Source of the DNA: Enoplosus armatus
Taxonomy: Eukaryota; Chordata; Actinopteri; Centrarchiformes; Enoplosidae
Direction: 5' to 3'
Length of the DNA: 64,000 bases
NCBI RefSeq assembly: GCF_043641665.1
Contig: NC_092184.1
Coordinates: 1,600,501-1,664,500, forward strand
The notes beneath the pieces were generated by a model. That model saw nothing but the letters and a program-made list of their open reading frames with translations, ran no database searches and was not told where the DNA came from. This document shows, one piece after another, positions 38,201-50,800 of the stretch. The position numbers were made by a program, and so were the translations under genes. The stretch's first letter is position 1. Every line of letters starts with the position of its first letter.

Positions 38201-41200
38201 TATGGAAGTATGGAAGGCCAGGCATCTTTCTGTATTTGTGGGTTGGGGCTTTGCTTCTGAATTGAAATGGGTTTCTAAATTCATTGGGGAAAAAAAAAAA
38301 TAAAAAATTGGGGCAAAAAAGGTCACATTATAATATGATTCCGTGAAAGAATTATGGCCCACCAATAGATGTCTATGTCTATGTCTGTGTCTCACTATGT
38401 CTATGAGTCGGATGCGTTTTTAAACTATACTCTGACCGCTCTGTTCTTCACAGCACATATTTGGCCCACATTAAAATGAGTAAAGCACGTCTTTTGGACA
38501 GCAGAACAGATTGAAAATCAGCTGCAGTCTCGTTATGTGCCAATTGGATAGCCACTGGCCAACCCTGAAACAGACCTCTTTCCCTGAAGGTCTTTTTTTT
38601 TTTTTTTTTTCCCTTCCCTCTGCCCTCCCTCCTCAGCAATCCAAGGACTGCTTGCGACTGGATGAGACCATGCTGGTCAAACAGCTGCTGCCGGAGATCT
38701 GTCATTTCATCCACACATACCGTGAGGGCCACCAGCACGCCGCCGAGCTCCGGGCCTCAGCCTCTGCCGTCCTCTTCTCCCTGAGCTGCAACAACTTCAA
38801 CGCCGTCTTCAGCCGCATCTCCACCAGGTACCTTTTGAGCAAGGCTCCGAACCCCTCTGTGTCGTCCACCGCAGCTGAGACGATTTGTTATGGATCAGAA
38901 AACACCATTTTGGTATCGTGATGATGTCTTCAACAATATGGTGCGGCACATGCTCATGTTGAGCAGGGTGATGCTTTCATATTGAATCCCTTGATCTCTC
39001 TGAATGCTCTTGTGTCTCCTCAGGCTACAGGAGCTGACGGTGTGCTCCGAGGACAACGTGGACGTCCACGACATAGAGCTGATGCAGTACATCAATGTGG
39101 ACTGCTCCAAGCTGAAGAGGCTGCTACAAGGTTAGCTTCGAATGCTCTTCCACGTTTGCATTATCAGGATCAGGACTTCTTAAAGGGGGGTGGGTGAAGA
39201 ATCGGGTCGTCGCCGCTTCGAGAGTTCTTGGCATAAAGGACTCCTGATCCGTGAAAGCCGGAAATGATGAAGAAAGTGAACCAGTGTTTTGTGGCGTATG
39301 TGGGTTTAATGCTGTTTGTTTTCTTCCAGAAACTGTGCTGAAGTTTAGAGCTCTCAAGAAGCCCGCCCAGCTAGCGGTCATCAACAGTTTAGAGAAGGTA
39401 CTTCCTCTACCGGCCTGTTTCTGTCCCAAACTGTAACACTTGACATTTGAATGGCTCTTACCAAACGTTTTCTCACGTATTCTTCACGTATGTGTACTAT
39501 ACCAATGGATAGCTGAGCCGTGGCTAACACGCGTTAGCAGAGAAATGCGCCATCAGGTGGCCCTTTCCTCAGTGGATAGTTCAGCTGTGCACATATTCTT
39601 CTGCTCTCTCTCCTGCAGGCGTTTTGGAACTGGGTGGAGAATTACCCGGATGAGTTCACTATGCTCTACCAGCGGCCGCAGGCGGATATGGCAGGTATGA
39701 ATGGATCCAAACTATTCAGTGGAACTTAGATTGTTGTCTTTTGAGACGAAGATTTGGCGTATCATGAAATCTCACGGCCTGTGATTACATTTGACTTCCT
39801 GTTTGTTTTTGTAGTGCAAGAGCTCTACAGATACAAATTGTAAAAAGCAACTAAACCAAGGCAGTCATTAGGGATGGGCGACACCAAATTCCTTCAATTG
39901 GATATGATACAGATACTGATCAAAGGCAAATATGAGTACAATTAAATACACGTTTGTGCTAACAAGTGTAAAAAAAAAAAATAGTCCAGTATTTTACAGA
40001 CATACTCTGATTGAATAATAATAAAATAAATACATATTTATAATATAAATATGAATACCGACAGCATAAAACACGTGCACATTTGCAGGCCATGATTTTT
40101 CCAGAGCAACTCTCTACGTGGTCAACTGTTTAGCAATGTTCAGAAAAAAAAAAAAAAATACGATTTACGATCAAAGCGATTTTAATGGTTTCCACATTTC
40201 CAGTATCACATGTCTTAGAATCTAGACATGAGTATAAAGTATAGTTGTGCAATGTTTTGAGAGCGCCACTTGCATTGCATTGCGCTGCAAGCTGTGGAAC
40301 CAGATCGCTACCCACCTGACCAGCAGACATGGCTGCTCTTCAGAGAAGAGGGACTAGAGGTCTGACTTCAGACGTGGTTACATACTGCTCTGCTGAAGCT
40401 CCTCAGTGGGCTCTTCAAAAATCTGATCTGGGACCATTCTCCCCCCTCACTGAAGAGCAAGGTATTTCTTGCAACAAGACAAAGTGCTGTTTTAACCACT
40501 TTGGTCTCTCCAGCACATACTTGGATTAGTCTGTGCTCTGGCAATTGCAACTGAATGTGTGCTTCTTTTAGCTTGTCTGATGCTTTGGTGCTATGGTGGA
40601 AGAACCGAATGATGGCGCCACCTTTTCTCCGGGGTGTCCTGACACAGTCAAATAAGCTTCAGTTGTTCTTGCTGTCCACATATCACTCTTGTCAGGGTTG
40701 TTTCGACTTCCTCATGTAGCTTTGGAATTTCATTGGCCAGTCAAGGATCTCCTACCAGGGTTTTTGCATCGGGGATCAGCCACCTTGAGGAAATGACGGA
40801 AACCTTTGAAACAGGTCGCAAGTGGGTAACAAGTGGGCACCTGGATATGCTTTGCCTCCCTGCAAACCCTACTGCAACGCCTTTTGTCGGACAGAGGGCG
40901 GCGCAGAAGACTCGGATGTACGGGCATCTTCTTGTTTTCGTTCAGCCTTCTCATGAGGATGCTTGCGTTGCTGCTGCGTGGCCCTTCCTTGACACACACA
41001 CAATGCATTTCGTTGTGTTTGTATCTACAGGTGAACAGTAGCACCACACCACGCTGCGTTTCCTTTCTGCCCTTCTCTCACGGGTTGGATGCGGGAGTGT
41101 GCGACTGCGCACGGCGGCGCGCTCGGTTCTCGTGTCACACAGGGTTTCCACGGTCACGTGACACGGGCCAGCAAGATATGTCAAGGCTGTTTTGACGTAA

Positions 41201-41556
41201 ACATACTGGAAACGTGGGGAAGTGACGCAGCCACCCGCGCTTTGTGTTTATCGAACCAGTGTTTATCGATGAGTCTATATGACATGATCTCGACTAATTC
41301 AGCGAATTCCAATCAAATGAAGCTACACTGACAAAAAGTAGTCCCTAGTCTTAGAATGAAGAGACCAAAAAACACAACAATATGAAGTGCAATTGATTGA
41401 GCTTTCATTTGAATTTTGAATCCAAATAATGCAAACTGAATTGAGGATTGCATCGCCACTGCATATTGGATTTCCAACTGCAATATGCATTACAGTTTGA
41501 ATAAAGTGGCCAAAAACATGCTTTTTTAGATAGTCTTGGAAAGTTATTGTCTCATT

Positions 41557-41597
<41 letters not shown>

Positions 41598-41769
41598 CAG
41601 AGGCTGCAGAGAAGTTGTTTGACCTGGTGGACAGCTTCGCGGAGAGCGCCAAGAGGAAGGCCGCTGTGTGGCCACTGCAGATCATCCTCCTCATTCTCTG
41701 TCCCGAAATCACACACACCATCTCCAAAGACACAGTGGAAGACAGCAAGGCCAACAAGGTGGGATGAGG

Positions 41770-41804
<35 letters not shown>

Positions 41805-44800
41805 CAGCAGAGACTGACTCCGGCACTCACACACACACGCTCTCCTGTCCTGTTGTGTCTGCAGAAACTGTTTTTGGACAGTTTGCGGAAAGCTTTAGCA
41901 GGCCAGGGCAGCAGTAAGCAGCTGACGGAGAGCGCTGCCATCGCCTGTGTCAAACTGTGTAAAGCCTCCACCTACATCAACTGGGAAGATCACTCAACCA
42001 TTTTCCTCCTGGTCCAGTCCATCGTCATGGATCTCAAGGTCTGACCAGTTACTGCAACTGGACTCTCTGTTCTCTGTGTTGTGGTTTTTTTTCTTCAGTT
42101 TTCCTTCTGTGTATCCAATTTGGTGACTGCAGCATGAAAATTCACTCAGTTATGATCCTTTTGTTGGTTAGACTCAAAGTTAGGGTCAGGGTTACATTTC
42201 ATTTTAGCCCTCCCCGATGTCTGATCCGCGGATATCTGATGCTGTCGATGCGCTGGACCTGCTGCGTGCCAACGAAGCTAGATAGCTAGATAACCTAGTA
42301 GCGTTGTTGGCTAATGTTAGTTTAAGCTCGCCAACCGACCAAAATACTCGCCCCCAGAGAGACATACGGCTAAGGCAACGCTAGCCAGCGAGCTCATTAT
42401 ACAGCGTTGTTACGTGGTGCTGCATTGCCGCTAGTTTTTACACGCAAACGATAGACCAGATCAGTTAACAAGGCAGCTGGCTAGTTTGCGGTCACTAACT
42501 AATGTTAGTGTTAAGCTTTGCGTTTTATTATTATTATTTGAGTGTTTTCTTACATTGGTCAATATTACATGTGGGGTAGCGACACTGATCCTAGGTCAGC
42601 AATTAAATGCACCTTCTGCCTAAAGTTTATTCTGATGCATTCTTATTAATTATACTGCAGGGGAAAACGGGGTGAGATGAGCACTAATAATCGAATAATA
42701 GTCTTCATTTATCTAGTAAACTCCGTTTTGTCCTGTTTTCTTCTGCTTCCTCCTAAAAGTCATCAGAAACCAGCATTTAGTAGCTTATTTAAAAAAACAA
42801 ACAAACATAAAAATCTCCACAGGAATCCCCCTAGCAGGTCTGCGTTTGTCTCCGCTCACGCTTCCTCCTCACCCTTTTCACCCCCGGGCGACACGATGAG
42901 TAAACAACAGCTAGCGCCGTACGGGCTTTCCTCCATCTCGTCCATTCTGCCTTCCACTTCCTGTCTCATTCCGAATTTTCGGGAAGTCATCAGAATCCCG
43001 CGACTGCAAACAACGTATTTGGAGCGCGCCCAGCTAATCGCGATCCCGTGACTGAGTGAGTTTCACCCACAGCTCATGGATAGGCCCTAAAAAATGCCAG
43101 GAGAAAACAATGTGTAAACTGCAACTTGACTGGCTGGCTAACGGTTGTAATTGGCCCCAATAATTGAGCTGACTGTATAAATGACCAGCAGTTACTCCTC
43201 TCTCTGAGCGTATTGTGACGAGTCTGGAGTATATTGGAAACACCAGAAATGTTGCTTTTGATTCACCTGAAGTGACCTGCGGCCCTCCCTGTCCCACTAG
43301 GCTCTGCTGTTCAACCCAGCCAAACCCTTCTGGAGGGGAACGGGCAGCCAGAACGCTGACGTGGAGCTCATGATGGACTGCTTCGTCTCCTGTTTCCGCA
43401 TCAATCCTCACAACAACCAGCACTTTAAGGTGGACCGAAAAGAAGTTATGTTACATTTGTCGGAGCAGGCCCACAATAGTAGTAGCTCTAGTCTAGCTAA
43501 TTCATGAATGTGTCCTCTTTGTCCTGAAGGTCTGTTTGGCCGCCTCCTCCCCCTCCACCTTTCACTTTGTCCTGGTCAACTCGTTGCACAGAATAATCAC
43601 CAACGTAAGTCTGCAGAGCTTTTTCCCCCCCGCACATTACTGATGATAGACTGGTTTTATGTCTTACTTCACTTGCCATACACACGATCCTGTGCTTTCT
43701 GCTTTTCAGTCCCATCTGGACTGGTGGCCTAAGATCGATGCAGTGTACTGCTACTCTGGAGAGCTCCGCTTTATGTTCTCAGACACCCTCAATCGGGTGA
43801 TCCAAGGCGTTGGCACCCACGCTCCGCTACGCATGACACCGGTGAGGGGACCGCAACGTGTTACATTGCTTTACTACAAGTTTGTGTCCTAGAAGTACCA
43901 AAAATTGACTTAAAGATGTTAATACGCATTGAGGAATAATTTGAGTTTATTACAGCAAAGTAAACTATATTCAGTATTTATCAGTTCATCATCTTAGATC
44001 AGTATCGAGGCAAGTCCCAGGTCCAATGGATCCACTTAGTGCATCCCTGGTTCCCAGATATCGGCAATTCATTTAATGACAACAATGTTAATATTGCCGA
44101 GAGGAACGATGACTAAAGCTTCGACAATAAGACTCGCGTTGTAATCATTTCTTCAATCTACCACTTGATCTCTGATGCAGTTTGTCCTCCTTGTTTGCTG
44201 CCCTCCCCACAGAGTCTGACGTTCAAAGGGAAGATGACCACCAGCCTTAAGTTCAAAGAGAAAGCCACAGACCTGGACACCCGAAGTTACAAGTGCCTCC
44301 TCCTCGCTCTGGTCAAACTCATCCACGCTGACCCCAAACTCATGTTGCATGTGAGCCTGCCGCAGCTTTTATTGATTCCTGTAATTCTGAGAAGTTTACA
44401 CAGGTTTGGATGCACCCATAACACGGCTGTATTTTTGAATTGAACTTTTTTTGTGTGGTGGTGGTGGTGGTGGTGTTGTTGTTGTGTGCTAGAACCCAGT
44501 GAAGCAAGCTCCAGAGATGCAGAGCAGTACAGCAGAGCTCATCACCGGCCTGGTGCAGCTAGTGCCTCTAACCAACACCACCCAGCTCTCACAAGAAGCC
44601 ATGGAGGTCAGACACCAAACCCACTATCTATCGCTTCTCATTTTTATGGCACAATTTGTAGAATTCTGACTCGAAGAAGAGTAATTTTCTCGTTTTGAAC
44701 TTTCTCCAAAAACTTTTTTTTCCCCCCTCTCACAAATCAGATTTTCAATACACATTATAGTCATCGAAGTGGAATTCCAGAAATGTAGTGTTGCACTTCC

Positions 44801-46872
44801 ATTGAGTCAGTGGACTCACAAGAAACGGAAAAAAAATCAGAAAAAGACGACAAATATGTACGACTAAATAGTGCTAAAAGATATTGACATTTAGATGGAC
44901 TAGTGGACAGTATTTGAGAGTGGGTGAGTATGACATGATTTAGTGCTGTGGAAATGTTCACTATAATGCATTTATCAAGACGGCAGGTAGATATGGAGGA
45001 AGTGTTGTTTGTATTCACAGCAAATTAAAACAGGAGCGGATCAGAGAAACAGTTGGGCTTCTTACCAGAAGAAAACAGGTCCGTCTCTGTATAAATAAAG
45101 ATAAATAAAGGTGTGCTTCTGTCTGCATACTTTCTCTCTGTATTTGAGTCGTTACATAGCCAAAGCTGGAGGTTATGTGAAACGTATGTGTTGTTTTTTT
45201 TTCTCCTTTTGTATTTACTTCTTTGACAAACCATCGTTTCCATCTGGCCCTTCTGGTTCTTTCTCTGCCCCTCCTGTCTGTTTCCAGGCTCTGTTAGTTC
45301 TGCACCAGCCAGAGACCATAGAGCTGTGGAATCCTGACGCCCCCATAGAGACGTTCTGGGACATCAGGTACTCGGCAACCTTCTCATCTCTCTATAAAGA
45401 CGGGGCAGATCAAATCCACACTCTTCTAATCCACAGTCACACCCATGGAGGCCCTGCTGTGACTCCGACACAATGTGCTTTGCAGCGTCTTCAGACCCCT
45501 TTTGATTGCATTCAATTTGAGGTGCACAATGTGCGTTTTAAAAGAAGGGGCCGAAGCTAATTAGGCTAATTAGGCCCAGAAAATCCATTGTTTTATCGCC
45601 CCCCTCCGCCCTGTCCTACAGCAAAGATGGTGGAGTAAGCCACTGCAAGTGATCCGCAAACATTCCAGGTCGTGAAGCGCGATATTGGGGGGGGCTTTTA
45701 TGTGTGAAAACATAAACTTGGTGTGAGATGTTTGCCTCTTGTGTGGACAGGCCTCGCTGGTGCAGTCCACCAGGGCAGGTGTGAATTTGAGAGGCTGATA
45801 AACATTTCTCAGAAGCAGCGTATAGAGTGTTTTCAGACACTGGTGTCTTTATGATCCTTGATCTTCTATTGTTGAAGTTTTACATGTCACCCCCCCCCCC
45901 CCCCCCCCCTTTTGTTCTGCAGTTCACAGGTGCTCTTCCTTATCTGCCGCAAGCTGATTGGCCAGCAAATGGTTAATGGGACAGAAGTTCTCAAATGGCT
46001 GAGGGAGATCCTCATCTGCAGGAACAAGTTTCTGCTCAAGAACAAGGTACAGTCCCGTTCTTTAGGCCGCTTTGTTGGGCACAGAAAAATCAGCTAGAAG
46101 GCAGAGGTACTGACAGACGAGTCCACGAAATGTCCCAAAGGCAGACGCCGTCATTTGCTCGATCACCACACTGCACACTGAGCGGTGTAGTCCTCTTGGA
46201 GTCTGTTTGGCTGGCGGTGTGAATGCTCAGAAAGGTTTATGGGTGTGGCACCACGTCTGTAAGCTGTACGTTTGCTTCCAGGAGTGTGCCACCATGGGCG
46301 GTGGCATCCCCATCTGCCGGCAGGCGCAGACAAAGCTGGAGGTGTGCCTCTACATGTTCCTGTGGAGTCCGGACACCGAGGCGGTGCTGGTGGCCATGTC
46401 GTGTTTCCGCCACCTCTGTGAGGAGGCTGACATCCGCAGCGCCGCTGACGAGGTGCCCGTCCAGACCATTCTGCCCAACTACCCCACCTTCAGCGAGCTG
46501 GCCTCCGTCAGCAACATGATGGGAACAGGTCAGTGCCAGTCCCACGTCTTCGCTCGAGTTGATAACGTTTCTCCCCCGCCATATGGTACGGCCTACATTA
46601 CAAACATTCACTTACATAAAGAGATATCACAGATGCATAGAGCAGGAAAAAAAGAACAATGAATGATAGAGGGGGAGAATATACTTTTGCCAGTTTTTAA
46701 ACTTTGTTGCCAGATCTTCTCGACTTCCTTATCTTTTCTAGTCAGCGTTAATGAGACGGTGATGTGGTCTTTTCCATCTGACGACAGTCAGTCGCTTGAG
46801 CGAGCAGCGTGGCTTGTTTTTGTTTCTTGGTACTTTTTGAGAGGGGGTTCACAAACAGAAGCACTCTGCCGT

Positions 46873-46913
<41 letters not shown>

Positions 46914-47792
46914 AGTTTCCATTAACAGTTTGCCTCTGGTTTCCACAGGCAGGTCCACCCTGCAGAAGAGGGTGATGGCCTTGCTAAGGAGGGTAGAGCA
47001 CCCCACACCAGGAAACATCGAGGTAACACAACATTTCTCTGGCTTTTACTGTTTCCTTTTTAAATGACTCGCCTTCATTGATCACTGTTGGTTGAATTTG
47101 CGGATGATTTCCTCGCATGGTCTCAAGAATTAACCATTTTAATTGACTGAAAAAAATGAAGAAAGCCATAAATATGTGTTCTAGAAATGAGTTAGTAAAT
47201 CATTTGACCATTTAACTGTAAACATTTTCTGGGAAAAAGCCGTCCACATATATATATATATATAAGATGTCAGTTTTCTCTCACCTCTGTTTGCGCACGA
47301 TTGTTAATCTACAGTTTATTGTTTGTTTGATTCCGACTTCAGGCTTGGGAGGACACATATGCTAAGTGGGACCAGGCCACCAAACAGATTCTCAACTTCC
47401 CTAAAAACAAGGCAGATGACGGGCAGGTAAGCAGGTTGCAGAGATCTCCCCGCCGTGTACCTTTTTCGAGTGATGGAGTTATGATCAAACGGGGATGTCT
47501 CAGACGGCACCGGTCTGGTTTAGGTGGAACTTAGTGGAGCGTGGGACGTTTGCTTTGTGTTTTGAAGACATTACCCTGACTGGCCTGATGGGGATGCCAT
47601 CCCATAAGGCAGGAATGTTAACAGCCGAGGCCAAGAGAAGCATTAGGGCTCGTGCACCTCTAGTGCAAGCAGTCCAGAGACATGTCTTCACCTCACGACG
47701 AGCTGTCCCACACAGAATGATATTATTAATGCAATAGGAGTCATGGGGGACGTAATATGATGCATCAAAGACACGCAAAATATACACAAACA

Positions 47793-47826
<34 letters not shown>

Positions 47827-50800
47827 GGGGGGGGGGGGTTCATATATCTGATGTCTCCCTACAGCACTGACGTAAATGCAGTAAACTCAGAGTTGAGTTT
47901 TAGCCTGTAGTGACAAATTAAAATGATTTGAATGTCAAATTCAGATTTATCACATAGACAAATCAAGTCAAATCATGTGGAATGAAGGCGGAGAAGGTGC
48001 AAACAATAGGGTCCAGGTTTGTTGGGCACGCACATTGACGGCTCATTCGCGTTTCTCTTGACGATTGGTCGACTGATGGTGCAGCTGCCCTCCTCTGAGT
48101 GAACGCAGGAATGTAGCTGACTCCCTGCGAGGGAGGGGAGCTAAGGGGTTGTCGCTAGGCGGCAGATTTAGCAAGACAATTGCCAAGTCGGCAGCAGTTT
48201 GGATGCATTTGATTGGTCTTGTGTTGAGCTTCGGGTGGGTTTAAAAGTGTGAACCTGTGGAGGACATCGCGAAATAATAATACATGCATATATGTAGTCT
48301 CTCTCTGGTGTTGTTTTCCTGCTGTTCAGTGTCTCTGTGCCCCCCCCACCCCCACCCCCACCCCCACAGCAGGAGTGGATCAACATGACAGGCTTCCTGT
48401 GTGCTCTGGGCGGTGTATGTCTCCAGCAGCGCAGCACCCCCGGCCCAGCCACCTACAGCCCGCCTATGGGCCCCATGAGCGAGCGCAAGCACTCCATGAT
48501 CTCCATGGGCCCCTGCGACGTGTCCAACCCTGTCGCCTCGGCCTCGTCCTGCTCTTCATCGGCCTCCAGCGAGACGCCCGTCAGCCGCTTCGTGGACCGG
48601 CTGCTGGCCCTGCTGGTGTGTGGCCACGACAGGGTCGGCCTGCACGTTCGCACCAACGTGAAAGACCTGCTGGGGCTGGAGCTTAGCCCCGCCCTCTACC
48701 CGATGCTGTTCAACAAGCTGAGGAACAGCATCGGCAAGTTCTTTGACACGCAGGGACCGGTGAGTAGAGCTAACGAGTTCGGCTTGTACCAGATGAGTAC
48801 AAAAATGGAATTGATGAGGGTTATAAATTAAAGACATTGATGGTGGGCAAATATTTACACCATCTCAAATATGTCTTGAGATTTTTTTGGATCATATTTT
48901 ATACCTTCATACCTTTGAATCCGCCCACTCCACTGAAGCGGTTGCTTCTGGTCTGGCATCATGACATGAAACATGGGTTTCCCCACAAAAAGCGATTATC
49001 CAACGAGTGCGCGCGGGACTCACGATTAGCCAACCAGTGCCACAGGCCGTCGGGGCAACAGTTCTAACGCCGTTGTGAAGGGTTGTCAAGATTCAGGCGG
49101 ATGCGTTGGTCTCCGGTGATTTGGTTTGGGGAAAAACTGAGTTATGTTTCTATCTGAAATGTATGCACTTCTCCGATTTCCAGGTTCCTATCAACGAGAC
49201 TAACACCCAGTTTGTGGAGCAGACCATAGCCATCATGAAGAACCTTTTAGATAACCACACGGAGGGTAGCTCTGAACATCTGGGACAGGCCAGCATCGAG
49301 ACCATGATGCTCAACCTGGTCAGGTCAGTAGTCCCTGCTCCCCAGGTAGTCCTTTTCCTTATGGCCCAGTAGCTATCTTTGGACTGGACTTTGCAGTAAT
49401 GAATGTCACTGAGTGTTCAAACACAGGCCTGGAGACTGCTACAACTTGTGTCCAGTTTCCGTTCTGTGTCTGTGAAATGCACTGATATCAGATAGTCAAA
49501 CTTTACAGTTCTTAAGATTTCTATTGTGGTGGTTTTGGCGACACCCTGTGGTGACTGGAGGGACTTTTTTTTTTTAACCACAAATCCCAGAGTACTGTTG
49601 CAAATGACACATTCAGAGGGGTCAGTGACACCCCTTGTAGCCTCTCTTCTGCTAGGAAATAGCTATCATTTCACCATCTGGCCAACCAATCTGCCAAACT
49701 AGCCACCAGCCACATCCTCGGCCTTCCACATTCGACACGTGATCTCCGAATGCTGTCCGTTCTGTCAGTTCCTGACAGCTGAAAGCTCACGTTCATTGTA
49801 TTGTGACTGAAAGAGGGGGGCGTGCTCTGAGGTGTGCTGGCCTGTGCTCCGTCCCTCAGGTACGTGCGCATCCTGGGCAATGTGCTTCGAGCGATCCAGA
49901 TCAAAACCAAGCTGTGCCAGTTGGTGGAGGTGATGATGGAGAGGCGAGATGACCTGTCCTTCTGCCAGGAGATGAAGTTCAGGTCAGTGACGGCAGCTCA
50001 TTGTTAGGTACACACACACACACACGCACCACTCCGGATGTTTGCCGGTTTCACTCACGCTGTTGTTTGTAGGAACAAGATGGTGGAGTACCTGACCGAC
50101 TGGGTGATGGGAACCTCCAACCAAGCTGCTGATGACGACATCAAGTGTCTGACAAGGTGCAGCTCTGTTACACGGGCTCAACTCAACTAACGCATTGTCA
50201 GGAACCGAGAGAGAGAGCTCCCTCCTCACTGTTGTCTCCTTCGTGTCTGTGTGTGTGTGTGTGATGTGCAGGGACCTGGACCAGGCCAGCATGGAGGCAG
50301 TAGTGTCCCTGCTAGCTGGTCTTCCCCTGCAGCCGGAGGAAGGAGACGGAGTAGAACTGATGGAGGCCAAATCTCAGCTCTTCCTCAAGTAAGAACGCAC
50401 CTGCACTCGACCGTAACAAAATGTCACCGTCATCTTAAGCTAGTTAAAGATGCAGCACACCAGCCGATAGCCGGCCCTCGCTAACCGATTATTTACCGTT
50501 GACCGACAAGATTAAACTGTACTATTTAGAATGGACAATGTCTATGACCCCTTACAAAAAAATTACCGATACGCCTACAGTGAATGTTTTTGTTTGTCAT
50601 AAGAAAATGTTTATTTTTCTGCAATAGCAGCACAAACAACAGCCGACACACACTGAATCCTCCAGCGCTGAGACCGCCGTATAGGACATTTAGTAGGCGT
50701 AACATAAAGTGTTAAAAGAAATAGCCGAGCAAACAGGAGCCAGACTTTGTAATAGGCTCATTCATGATCAAAAGCAGCAAAAACAGCAACTTGACGTCGC

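Noticed and set aside
41323..41826. 167-codon minus-strand ORF over nf1 exon 8
   Set aside because: Its CVCVCV and HTHTHT stretches come from the GT and AC microsatellites; no independent support.
48249..48686. 145-codon plus-strand ORF over nf1 exon 20
   Set aside because: It is out of frame with neurofibromin and is a shadow of a GC-rich exon.
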